From Thelephora terrestris (lineage: Eukaryota; Basidiomycota; Agaricomycetes; Thelephorales; Thelephoraceae): 64,000 bases of DNA. Made by a program: the position numbers and the translations under genes. The number at the start of each line of letters is the position of its first letter. Within the stretch, counting starts at the first letter, position 1. Location of the stretch: contig WIUZ02000010.1 in assembly GCA_015956445.1 (NCBI GenBank), positions 930,001 to 994,000 on the forward strand, given 5' to 3'. Below are positions 12,658-23,624 of this stretch, in pieces. The notes below the pieces were generated by a model, which searched no databases, was not told the DNA's origin, and saw only the letters and a list, made by a program, of their open reading frames with translations.

Positions 12658-14484
12658 TCAAGGATTCTTCATGATTACGGGACCCCCCTCCTTTGGCTTC
12701 TTCCCTACGATAAATCCAAAGTTCCGCTTGTGTGGTGGAACATACTCGGCCCCGATAGCGTCCAAGATATGTTCCTCCTCATAGCATTCGAGATGAACCC
12801 AACGTCCCTTATCTCCATCACTGTCAATTGCCCACATCGAGCCAAGTGAATTCTTTTCGAAGGGTGCGTCTGAGGTTTGGAACTGAGCAAGGGCTTCCTC
12901 ATCGTGCTCCCATTGCCATAGTCCCCATTCGTTGAGGTAGAGCATTGCTTGGACGGCTTTCCGCCTGCAGTCAAGATAGTAATATCCGTCTCCCGTGAGG
13001 GCGAGTAACGTGGCGCCCTTGGATTTCTTGGGAACATACCTACACAATCCGGTAAGAGGCAAGGTCAATGGCCACACCCGAAAACAGATTGAGATGTGGA
13101 CACCTACGTGATGTTCACTCTGTGAAAATCCCCATACAAACTCCCGATTCCGGCAATCCTTTCCCTCCTCGTCTCCCACACATCACCGCTCTTCTTCGGC
13201 ACTCTCAACCACCCTTGCCACACGTTCGCCGCCGGGATAGTCGTATCACTTACCACTCCCATCCTCTCTAACGGTCGAATAATCTTCCTCAGCAACCCGC
13301 TTTTAGCTTTCGCCTCGTTATCCGTATAGTACTGCGCAAACGGAGCTTTTGATCGAGTGGGCCTGCATGCGCTCGGAGGTGGGAGGGTGTATGGATGTGG
13401 GGGGCTTGGGATAGGATCGGTGTAGTGTTCGTCGACGATGAGAAGCTCAATGGGTTCTGTCAGGGCAGGCGCTCCTCTCCGACTGTTTGTTAAAAAATCC
13501 AGCCCCTGAGGATGAGATTGCCTATGGCGGTGGACTTACTATGCACCAGCGATGATAATTTCGTACCCATCCATTGGCATGGAATGTTTGCAAAATTCCT
13601 GGGGAGGCGGTCAGTCGGCTTGGGATTCTCAGGCCGAAACACGTCGAGAAACAAGAACGGACCACGATCCTCTCTACATTCTCCCTTGGCACGGGTTTTT
13701 GTACGTGGTGAAAATACTTTAGGCCTCTTTTTGCTCCGGGAGACAAGGTGTCTTTGTACTTCTTGAGTTGGAGTCTCTCGACAGTACCACACCCGGAGTC
13801 GTACAGGACCTCTGCATTTTTTTTCCTGTCTTTGGAATGAGCATAGAGGGGGTGGATGGGATAGATGGGTTGACGGACCCTAGTCCTGGAACGGTCATGA
13901 GTGTCCTTACAGCCCTGGTCCTTTCAGGATCCTCTGGCTTTATAAAAGGTTCCAGGGTAGATCCGCGAAGGACAAATGTTTAGCAAAATGACACATACTT
14001 GAGGGGTGAGGGTTGACCTACGAACTTTTTGGTGACCCAAGAACACGTTAATTCGGTCCCTGATGCCTGGTCCGACACCCCTCACCTATAGAACCGGAAG
14101 TGAAGTCAGCGGGCACGAATGATGGCGTACGAGGAGCAGGACATACATTCTTGAGGTCATCACCATGCTGGACGCGAAAATCCAGTCCCTCGATGATGAC
14201 ACCTGCCAACTTGAAGGACCGAATCTTGTAGCCGTTTCTCTTTGGGGAAGTTTCTTCTTCCTTTTCACCTGTATTTTAGATTTAAAAGGTCAGAAGAAAG
14301 CGGCGTCGGTTCCCGAAGGATAGGGACCGAGTGACGCACATTCTTTGAGAAGTTTGAGGATATCCGTATTCTTTCCTGTGGGATAGAACCGCCTCTGCAC
14401 GTGAGAGAGAGGAAGGGGGAGTCCGGAGGCGAGACTGGCGGTGGCACGACGCGTGCATGTGCGCGTTGCCAGGTTTTGCAACAT
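12658..14484 (-). CDS. Family X DNA polymerase-like protein lacking catalytic aspartates
   Basis: Eight exons (14484-14340, 14268-14147, 14085-14037, one of about 55 nt ending near 13885, 13825-13663, 13598-13540, 13482-13108, 13039-12658) join to 449 aa. The order is that of Pol beta/lambda/mu: an 8-kDa-like helical domain with the HhH motif GVGPGIRDRINVFL, a second HhH (VPGLGKKNAEVLYDSG), the LKYFHHVQKPVPREN block, a palm with AGAYRRGAP (normally GSFRRG), GWLRVP, and a thumb ending in ILDAIGAEYVPPHKR. At the GDxD position the sequence reads TEPIELLI, and at the third Asp (RRLDI in relatives) it reads HRVNI. All three metal-binding aspartates are therefore replaced, and a nucleotidyl transferase activity is unlikely. 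The Arg/Thr/Ser-rich N-terminus resembles a mitochondrial presequence (inference). The intact eight-exon frame argues against a pseudogene. Confidence 0.85.
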
Positions 14485-14820
14485 AAGTAGCCGCCCGATG
14501 TTAATGAGTAACGGGAAACGAAAGTGACTTGGGCGCTTCCCGAGCGGCAGGAACATGATGCCGATCGACTTTGTGTAACTTCCTCACTTTAGTTGAGGAC
14601 ATCGACGTCTTTGTGCCCTAGTTTGCCTTACACCAATTGGCCTTTGTCGTCACTGGTAAAAAATCAGAAATCTGCAACACCAAGGGCCAGACCTTGCTGG
14701 GCAGCGCACTCGATGTTTGAATTGCGTGTCCAATAAATGATACACGCAGAGGATAATGAGGAAGCCGTCCCTCAAACATTAGTGAAAGCCTACTAAAATA
14801 CAAAGTAACTACACAGGGTC
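14485..14820. other. Intergenic, tandem minus-strand genes
   Basis: This is the space between the end of ORC6 and the start of the polymerase X-like gene. No further gene or RNA is seen. Confidence 0.6.
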
Positions 14821-16331
14821 CTAAGTTTTAGCAGTAGGCCTATACCTGTCAATCACAGACTGTCCAAACTTCTCCGTGAACATCCTACGCAACTCCTCTC
14901 CCATCGCGATCTCTTTCTCTATCCGAGGATCCCTGGCATACCATTGTCTATGATCCAAAAATACAGGGCGATACCTAGGGGGAAGGACAAGCTCTTCCAC
15001 GTCGTCTTCGCCATTACGCCTAGGCGTTGATTTTCCCCTTGTCTGTGATCCCGGCGTACGTTTCGGAGTGGAAGGCGCTGTCCGATTTCGACGCGGTGTC
15101 GTGGGCATGGCAGTGGCCGACTTGGTAATTGGGACGACAAATGGCGTGTTGACTTGCATAGGGTTCTCCTCGTCATCGGGAAACCGGTCCAGCGTTCGTT
15201 GTGATGTGGAAGCTTTGGACACAGACCGGGACCTTGTTATTGGTGAACCCTCTGGTCGGAGTTTCGCCATAGGTGTAACCGTCGCAGCCGCTCCATCATC
15301 GAATAACCGCACCCGTTGCTTGCTCGGCGTCTCCATGGTCTCGTCTTCAGAAGTCTCCCCTTCATCAACCTCCGGCACAGACTTCATAAACGCTACACGT
15401 TTCGAAGGCGTATTCTGCTCGGCCCCATCCAACGCCGAAAGCTTTCGCTTCAAGGCTGACTTGCTCGGTGACTTCGAGACCGAACGGGACATCGAAGAAT
15501 TGTCCGCGCGTGGTTTTGTAGGAGTAGGGTTTGCGGAAGACGCGGGAGTGCGGTTCTTGAGGAGAGCTTGCCGGTCCTGACGGATTTGGGCTTTGATGTG
15601 TGAACATGCAGCGGTCATGGCCTTCATAAGATCGTCGAAGGTATCGTTTGGGAGTTCAAACTTTAGTTTGACCATTTCCGGTCCTATGTGCTGAGACTTG
15701 AGAAAAGAGACACGGCGATTTGAGTTCAAGTTTGGTCGTTTGGACTGTTTGGAAAACGTACCTTGGAGACTTCGCAAACCCAAGCAAACACCACGCATCT
15801 GAGGAGGGTTACGTTCCTGACCGCCTTCAGGTCTGAGCCACGCAATTCACCACTACCAAGCAACGCGGCTTCGGCGCTTTCGAACCACCCAAGCAGAACT
15901 GACTGGTACTGTCGGAGCTTGAACGCCTGCATTAGTTCCGCGTAAGTAACGCCATTGCCGTCATACTCTTCAGAACGAGAGTCGGGTGGTTCGATCTCCA
16001 CGAGGTTCTGGGCAATCCCAAGCATCTTCTTGAACACCCCCGGCCGAACACAAGAAGCAGTTGCAGCAGTTGTGTAATCAACATCGTTCGAGTTGAGGCT
16101 AGAATAAGAATTAGTCACACATACGTGGGAGAAAATACGACCAGCGTGAACGCACTGTACACAAGCCAAGTAGGCGGAGATGGCAGGAATACCTATCACG
16201 CCCGCTCCAAGTTCGTGGCCAGATCCAGGGGCGGTTTTGACTTGGATCTGCCTGTAGATCTGTTTCGCTAGATCAAATGTCTCCGGGTCGAGTTGAAACC
16301 GTTTGAGTTGGGCTTCCACGAGGTGTGCCAT
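14821..16331 (-). CDS. ORC6: Origin recognition complex subunit 6
   Basis: Three exons (16331-16156, 16098-15762, 15696-14821) join in frame to 462 aa. The first part is a TFIIB-like cyclin-box fold expected of ORC6 (LDPETFDLAKQIYRQIQVKT, GVIGIPAISAYLACV). A long disordered Ser/Thr/Pro/Arg middle follows, with many S/TP sites such as NTPSKR, TPKRTPGS and STPRR that could be kinase targets. The conserved C-terminus contains RPVFLDHRQWYARDPRIEKE. ORC6 is the smallest ORC subunit and helps load MCM helicase at replication origins. The assignment rests on the two ends, since the middle is not conserved. ATG 16331 was preferred to an upstream in-frame ATG because homology starts there. Confidence 0.75.
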
Positions 16332-16510
16332 CTCGGAAGGGGGACGGGACGACAACCGGAGCACAGGCGGATGAAGTAGGTAAATGTGGACGCGATCGGC
16401 CCTGATCAGCCCAGTGGATCACAATCATTTAGGGCAGGTCATTTCGTGTCCCGGGACCTTGTCGGGATTATTTTGCAATCTTCATCTCATCGGTCAGATC
16501 TGACATTGCG

Positions 16511-17480
16511 ATGTCGACGAGCAACGAGGAGGTTCCCCCACCATCTCCACTACCTCGTTCATTATCCCCCTCTTCCCTAGAGAACCCGAGACGGGGCCTC
16601 AGCCTAGGGAGAATTCAATACAGGTCAATGTCGATCCTCAACGGTGCGATTGGGGGATGCGAGATTCAGCGCAAGGGGAAACAGGCTGTCTCTGTAGCAT
16701 CCATGAGGCCCTGAGGATGTTTTCCAACCGGTTGAGAAAAATGACCCCAAGCTCGACATTTACACTATGTAAAAGCGAGAAACAACGGAATGCGACTCAC
16801 TCACTCAGAATACATAAACAAGTGCAGCGAGGATTTCACCACCACCTTGATTTTCGTTAGTTGTTACTTCTCTCTATCGATCCACAGAATTCACCACGTT
16901 CTCAGGCTAGTTTATTTTCTGCCGTCGGTTCCGCCTTCGTTATCGCCGTTCAGCTAGAACTCCAACCTGACCCCGGCGAACGGCCAGAAGCCTACCTCCG
17001 ATCCATTCTCCTCAACCTCAATCCATCCATCTTTCCGGGCAAAAATCCTACTGCTCCTCTGGCATGGGGTGGTCCCCTCAGGGTATAATCACGACTTTGA
17101 GCCTCCTGCTCGCAAGCTCACTGAGCTCACTGTGGCCTCATTTGTCGCGATGCCGGGTAAGCAATGGTTAACCAGATACTTCCGTAATACTGGCAAATTG
17201 ATGATTGAACGCTGTGGGGACCGCCAGCGTAAATCGATGGTCTCCAATGGTGTTTCTTGGCAGTCTCCCTCGAATGCTCCAGATATTGGTTCTCGCTTGT
17301 GGCTTATCGAGATACATACGGTCGGTCGATGCGTCGGTCGCACGCGTCATATCTTTCACTGTTCTCACTTTCCTCATCTACATCGGAATTGTGGTTGCCG
17401 GGATATTCTCTTATGAATGTCCATTTCAGACGCCGGCGTCGGTTGCTCTGCCGTATCTCAAGGATAATGGGATAGCGGGA
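16511..17480 (+). pseudogene. DUF6535 protein relic with several frameshifts
   Basis: The stretch encodes, in three different frames, consecutive pieces of a DUF6535 protein, a membrane-associated family expanded in mushrooms. The pieces in order are LFSAVGSAFVIAVQLELQPDP (about 16907-17000), TTLSLLLASSLSSLWPHLSR (about 17088-17150), PGKQWLTRYFRNTGKLMIE (about 17153-17210) and LACGLSRYIRSVDASVARV (about 17292-17350), followed by SYECPFQTPAS. At least two frame changes inside conserved sequence, with no plausible splice sites at those points, mark it as decayed. A short open frame at 16511 may be the old N-terminus. Function is unknown. Confidence 0.75.
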
Positions 17481-18026
17481 AGATCTCTCCGTCCAACATC
17501 ATCAACCCACTCCCTTGGGTCGGTTCGGCTTTTGTGAACGCACAACGTAGGCTTGTCCGAGGGGCTGGGAGGTTCAAGCGTAGAACACTACTCCCAGTTG
17601 TTGCGGGGGGAACGGCCAATCATCCGCTTGTCCCCCAAAATGGCCCAGGGCTACGACTCCATGTACGGGACCTCGAAAGCCTACAACAGCAGAACGGGGA
17701 CCTGAATGTGTTTTCCAGTGCTACCTGGGCGCGGTCGTCACCTCAATTCTACTGCCGGAGCAGTTCGCCGTTCGACCTCGGTCCGTGGGAATAAACATTA
17801 TCGATGCCACAGTGATATTATACAATGACAGTGCAAAACTTTACAACTGGGTGAAGGCGATAAAATTGACCTATGCCCAGAATAATGGTAATGGACAGGA
17901 AGATTGCGAAATGGGGGTGGCCCAAGCGGGAAAATGTCATTAAACCCAGCGAACACTTCACAATACGAAAATGGCGTGTCACCGCGAAGGCCAGGCTCTT
18001 TCCTGTTCCTAAGGAGGTGGGGATCT
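17481..18026. other. No gene recognised
   Basis: The area holds only short frames with no familiar motif. The last 100 bp are the 3' flank of the zinc-finger gene and resemble the flank of its broken paralogue near 20550-20660. Confidence 0.5.
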
Positions 18027-18667
18027 CTACACCTCGATGAAAGCGTCTTCAAACCGCAGGTTTCTGACATCTCCCTTGCAGTACTTTGCGAAATGCCTTT
18101 TCAAAGAGTCGGCCCGTGCTACGAGGTCCGCCTCACAGGCGAGACACTTGGCTCGCCTGTCCGCGGCCCCGATGTGCCGCCTGCATTCCCACCGCCCTCG
18201 AAAGTTTTTGTCGCATACGCTACAGTACCACTTCCTCCGGATGTGATTGAACACGGGAGTAGCTTTGCGGCAACTTGGTTTGGGAGTGGGAAATGGTTGG
18301 TGACGCTCTGGGCTTGATGAGGTTTGAGAAGGCGATAGTGAGGGAGACATGGAGAAGAGAAGGTCGTTCCTGGGATGGAACGTTAGATGGTTTCAGAGAA
18401 TGTTCCAAAATGAACGTACGTGGTGCTGGGAGAAGCAATGCACCCAGAGGAACTGGAGGTTGGGGAAAGGGTGACCAAGGTGTCCTCCGATAGCAAGGGG
18501 TATCGGAGGAAGTTTTGAAAACATTGACCAGATGTTTCATTCATCTCGCGAGCCAAGAAATCGTATACTATGTCTCCCAAGATAATATTATCCTCGTATG
18601 TCTGTAAAACTTGTTCGGCACGCTGGAAGATGAGGGAAAGAGGAATCGCACTGACTTCAGTAGGCAT
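18027..18667 (-). CDS. Small C2HC zinc-finger protein
   Basis: Two exons (18667-18420 and 18369-18027, 50-nt GT-AG intron) give 196 aa. The N-terminal half is helical and acidic without a known domain. The C-terminal half has two Cys/His clusters: CSVCDKNF followed by RRH and KC, then CLACEADL followed by RHFAKYC (C-x2-C-x13-H-x4-C). The family is unknown to me. A nucleic-acid-binding or structural zinc role is likely but inferred. A paralogue broken by the copia element is found as fragments at 20669-20765 and 29273-29528; the exon-2 acceptor site is conserved in both. Confidence 0.65.
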
Positions 18668-20668
18668 GAAACAATTTGTGGCGGGATCATGGACATAAGT
18701 AGCGGCTTGTCCAGGATAAGTCTAGACAAACCCATTCAGGTGTCAGGTACTCGTATGGATTGGATGAAACGATCACCACGAACCTGGGGGAAAGGGAAAA
18801 CTTGGGGGAACATCGCCTGGTAGTAGGGGGGGGGAGAAAAGCGGCCAAGGAAGGGCTGTGGTCCCTCCCCCCGAGATCATTTAAATCCCGCGCTTAATAT
18901 GTCTTTCATCTCGCGGGATGAGCACTCGTGCAATCAAATCCCTTCCCGTTGTTCCAAGACGGATTCACCTTCCTAATAAGGTAACAGGCCCTATATGGCA
19001 GGTGGAGGCCTCGTGCGATGGTTCCTTGGGTTTTTGGACTCCGCTCGGCCGGCACGCCACACAGGGTCTTCTGGTGCGGAAAGCGGGCTTTGATTTGGGT
19101 GCACAGGATGGGACGTGCGCGATTTGAACACGAGTTAGGTGAGATCCAGGCGAAGGATAGTCCGTCGAGTGACATATCATGGATTGCAGAGGTCTTATGG
19201 CATGGAGCGAGGTGAGAACACGGAGGGGTAAGGGCGGGGGGAAGGAACATTGATCACTGCCCAAGGCCAAATATATAAAGTGTTAGCCGCAGGTGCGGCG
19301 GAAGTGAGGCAGGTGGATCCTTGATGAACGTAATATATCGTCGTCTGTGTGCGTTCAGGAGGCCAACGATAAGTTTAACATTCCGGTTATCTTCCTCCTG
19401 CGGGTGGACGGTTGGGAGGAGATCCTTCCGCGAAACCACAAGGGCTTCCCATGAGGAGCGAGCAGAAGGCTCCATAATCTTCGACTTCACAGCGGCGCCT
19501 GTTTGTCGTCCGGGCCACGATCAGTTCGTGCACAGCAACATCGTGCCCGTCAGTATCGCAGGCGAGAAGCTCGACGAACAGCAGGAGCTGGTGGCCGAAA
19601 GGATTGGGACCATTGGACCGAACGGCTACCACTCCCGTGTCAACAACCAAGACCCTCTCTGCTGTCACGCAGGCCCGTTAGGATGCTGTGGTTCCTTCGG
19701 AGAAAATCCAACCAGCGCCCAGTACGAAGTCGGAAGAGGCCAAGGAAAAGCCAGAGCCCCAAGGAGGGTACATGTGGTAGCGAAGAGTACCTTGCCGAAG
19801 CCCGAGGGGGGTTGCTCCAGTTACTCCGTTCCGGTTAGCACGGCATGCATACAATAGAGGGACCCTATGGGTCAGACATCTGTCAGCATGACGTCGCCGA
19901 AGTGGGAAGTTTCATTTTGTCTGAACATTTTCTAGGGAGTCAAATTCCCGGCCTTCGTGGTTCCTTGAGAGAGTCGAGGAGCCCGACCTGTCCTACCGAT
20001 GAAGTAAAATCCACGCTCAGGGTCGCCGCGAGTGTTATATTTGACCACGGACGAGCACATTGCCAATCGTCCAAGGTGGGAAAATTGCGAGATAGTGTGG
20101 CGGCCGATTGGGTATGAGGAAAAGAGAGGGATGTGATCGAATATGAAGGCACGAAGCTTCCACATGCAAGTCAATAGCGTACATGAAAGGGTGGATGACC
20201 CACAAATACCAGCATAGCTACGTTGGTCGCTTGTGGACACTTCAACCGGATCGTGAATAGGACATTCTCGCACCACTCACGATTGCCATGCGTTGGAATG
20301 TTCACAAGGATAGAGCCTCCTCGCAATCGTGCGTGAAGATTGTACGCAGAAGTGATTTCGCCTTTAGCCAGAGAGCATCCGACACAGAAACTCGGGTGTC
20401 TGGGATCGACAAGGGCCATCCCCTAGTAGGTTCCTTGTCGTTACTTGCCTTTTGCCTGGACAACTTCAAATTTGGCTTTGATCCATTAAAACGAATATTA
20501 TAAATGCCATACAGTCAACAATACCAGTCCAAACATTACAAGATAGAATGCGAAGTGGTGGGTCAGGCGGGAAACTGGCTCTCAATTCAGTGAAGGGTTG
20601 TTCCTCTAAACGAAACGGCACCTCATCACGAATGTCAGCTCCTTGCGTGAGGGGGGCCGGGATCTCTA
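18668..20668. other. Region without an assignable gene
   Basis: There are open frames of 80-180 codons on both strands, for example a plus frame at 19321-19857 and a minus frame at 19668-19387, but no recognisable domain. A minus frame around 20420-20170 vaguely recalls leucine-rich segments of F-box proteins, too weakly to call. The part after about 20530 is the 3' flank of the broken zinc-finger paralogue. Confidence 0.35.
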
Positions 20669-20765
20669 CTAAACCTCGACAAAAGCGTCTCCAAACCTTG
20701 GGTTCCCAGCATTTCTCTTACAGTACTTTGTGAAATGCCTCAGCAATAAGTCATCTCTTCCTTTG
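20669..20765 (-). pseudogene. Zinc-finger paralogue, 3' fragment (broken by copia)
   Basis: The minus strand encodes the last part of the zinc-finger protein (RHFTKYCKRNAGNPRFGDAF and so on) to a stop at 20669-20671. Upstream the frame runs into the copia LTR at 20766 and continues on the far side of the element at 29273, the two pieces joining through the duplicated CTTTG. The reading frame was intact before the insertion. Confidence 0.8.
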
Positions 20766-21119
20766 TGTTGAGCAGGTAGAGTATATTCTATACTACTACA
20801 TGGCGTACTCTAGTCCTTACCTGAGAGGGGAAGATATAGTAGTGCAAGTGGGAGAGAGAGAGAGAGAAGCGAGTGATTGATCTATCTACACATGAGGGGT
20901 ATATATATCTATCTACTCTATTGGTGTCACAACTGTATAGCGTGACTGATGCAGGGTCCGTGCGGTGGCTTAAGGCACACGCGCGTCATACCGATCGATT
21001 GGATCACTGATGTGATACCGCCCCTTCGGGTCGCTTATTCAGCGCTCTCCGGCATCGGCTCTCGCACGAAGCGGTGGAGCCGGTTGACCCGTTGCCGGGC
21101 ACAGACCTCCGGTTCAACA
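20766..21119 (-). repeat. Copia 3' LTR
   Basis: This 354-bp direct repeat is nearly identical to 28919-29272. It has TG...CA ends and contains an (AG)n run and a TATATATA-like stretch. Confidence 0.95.
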
Positions 21120-21128
21120 CTCCCCCTT
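21120..21128 (-). other. Polypurine tract
   Basis: On the minus strand AAGGGGGAG immediately precedes the 3' LTR, the expected place for plus-strand DNA priming. Confidence 0.8.
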
Positions 21129-21610
21129 ACTAAGTACAGCTCCCTGTGTGATGATTTCGCCGTTTACCCCCTTTCATTTCCAATATTTAACGCCTCATCA
21201 CCACTAAGTTAATTGGTGCCTTGCCCTAAACACGGCGGTAAACTGTTTATTATGCAGTATGCCCTATGCTTAACGACTCAAAGTCCAATACGTGGAACGT
21301 GCTACTAGTCAAGATACCCCAGAAGACCCGAGGTATAATACGTGAACATGTACCGGCGGACCTTCATATGAAGATCCCCCCTACCTGGCCCTCCGTTGCC
21401 CCTGGACGACTAGTAGATATTCAGGCTACCGACAACAAGGGATGTATTAATAAGCGTCGCGCGCTGACCTCTCGCAGAAGTCAACCGGCTTATTAATCTG
21501 ACCCTTGGATTGGACTTATGAAAAACATTATGTTTTACGACTCATGGATCACACGCAATAGACAAAATAGAAAGAAGATTCATTGGAAGCCGACAGTACA
21601 AAAGAGTTAT

Positions 21611-22877
21611 CTAATCAATATCTCTTCGGATCCTTTGTACTACTTCCAATGCCGATCTCACCAACTCCTCATTCAGCCAGTTCTGCTCCCGGATCTCGTT
21701 CGGATCCACGTCCGACAAGTCATCGTAATCTGGAAGCTCCGTGTCAGAGTTCGGCTCACTATCGGGAACGAACTCGGCGTACGGATCGTACTCCAGAGCA
21801 GGCCATTGACGGCGACTACCCCAAGGAGTAGAAACGAACTCAGGACGAGGAGTGTCCCTACGGACGACTCCTACGTTCTGGTAGAATTCGTCGCTCCCGA
21901 TCTCAATGACCTCATCATCGACGGGAACCAACCTGTTCTCGTGACGGACCAACAAACGAGCGGGTGGCGACTCAGCCCGATTGGGAATAATCGGCGACCC
22001 GGCCCGATGCAGAACTTCTTCCCCTTCTTCCTCCTCGACTCGGACCTCCGGCTCGTTACACCTCCTCTGGAGATCCCGGACTTCTCCGGTCAACTCGGAG
22101 ACACGACGAGTAAGGCGAACCTAAAGGAATAGGGTTAGAAGAGATCAATTATCTTCAACCCCTACCCCTTACCTTATCGTCCTCCAACTCTCCGGTTTTG
22201 GTAACCAGAGCCCGGACCAAGTCCTTGAGAGTGGTCACCTCTCCCTGAAAAAGAAAGTTTGAGTTAGAAAGGTCAATTACTCCTGACCCAAACTTTCTTA
22301 CCTTCAACAAATCAATGTCGGCCCCCTGTCGAACAACGGTATCCTCCTGTCCATGAATGACCCCCTGCATATCCTCCTTCCAGTTTTCCAAGGCCTCTAT
22401 CTCCTCACGACGACCATCAATACGTTCGTTGACGTGAGCCACTTCGTCCATTAACATGGACCCAACGTTCCCCGTATGAAGAACGCTGGCCTCCAACACG
22501 GAGTTGAAGGTCTCGTTGGCCTCAGTCACGAATTCAACACCCCTATTGAGGAGTTCGTTCGCATAAGGGTTGGTCTCTATGCGCGCCAACTTGCGCCGAG
22601 ACACCCTACGAGCGGCCTGAAGGAAGTCCCTGAAACCTAAAAGGAGTTAGCTTGGTTTCCTAGATCGGAATACGCAAGCAGGGCCCCCACCTAAATCAGA
22701 GAACCCCTCATTAGGGTCGGCGGTGGCGGACCGGTCCATAACCGCTCCCAAAGTAGGATAAGGGCGGGACGGATCGCGGCGGGCATGGGAGAAGCGGTCG
22801 ATGTTGTAGTTGTTCTCCTGAACAGGAGAGTAGGAGGAAGAGCGACGGGTGGGATTGCGAGTAGAAGCACGAGGCAT
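21611..22877 (-). CDS. Copia accessory gene: spliced coiled-coil/acidic protein
   Basis: Four exons (22877-22691, 22636-22302, 22244-22173, 22120-21611) join in frame to 367 aa. I recognise no known domain. The N-terminus is basic and polar (MPRASTRNPTRRSSS). Residues about 75-200 are rich in heptad-like charged and hydrophobic residues, a probable coiled coil. The C-terminal third is strongly acidic. It lies between pol and the 3' LTR in the same orientation, where retroviruses carry env, but it has no signal peptide or membrane helix. All three introns are 52-57 nt and contain inverted repeats, and a genomic copy with introns means the packaged RNA is unspliced. The role is unknown; a subgenomic spliced mRNA is the likely source. 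Confidence 0.75.
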
Positions 22878-23624
22878 GTTGTGAGTATGTAACAAAGGTG
22901 GGTTTGTTGGAAGACCAGTCATCCAACCCCCTTTGGTTATATACCAAATGCCACGCCCCTTCCACGACTCAGGAGTTGAGTCATCATTTCTATTGTTTAC
23001 TGCGCATGACCCACATGACATCATATGCCCCTATCTTTAGTCATATGCTCCCCTTTTGCTATTGGCTGTTAGTCAGCCATACCCACATTCCTTCCGAACA
23101 TTCTCAGGATACGTCATGCTTTGTAATTGCTCTGTAATGCTCTCAAATTGCTATTGGCCGCCACACTTTCGTTTATCAGCTGATAATTTGTAGCATTAGT
23201 CACCACGTAACGCACAGACCATGCAGTGCTGCGCACGGACCATGTTTGTCTGTGTTTGTATCTTTAGGATAGTTACATGTCACTGTCACGTCACAAATCT
23301 AAGTAGTATATATACTCAGAGTAGTTTAGCCTGTACTCCTTAGATTTGTTATCATCAGACTCTCCGTGACCTCTACTGCTGTGTGCTTAGAGCAAGAGTG
23401 TTTGAAGACCCTTGTCTCCTTCTTTCTCCCCCTCTCTAATCTAGTCTGTGAAGAGACTTCCGATATCCCTGGGTTTGCAACAGGGTTATAACTGTGTGTT
23501 TGACCCCTGAGTGTGATAGGTTTGGATAGCAAGAGTGCTATCGAACTGTAGAGGTCGCGTCGGCCTGACACCCTGTATAACTTCATTGGTGGGAACTGGA
23601 CTGTAGTAAGTTGGAGGTATGTGT

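Noticed and set aside
19321-19857. Plus-strand 178-codon frame with Cys pairs, considered as a hydrophobin
   Set aside because: The cysteine spacing does not fit the eight-Cys hydrophobin pattern and there is no signal peptide.
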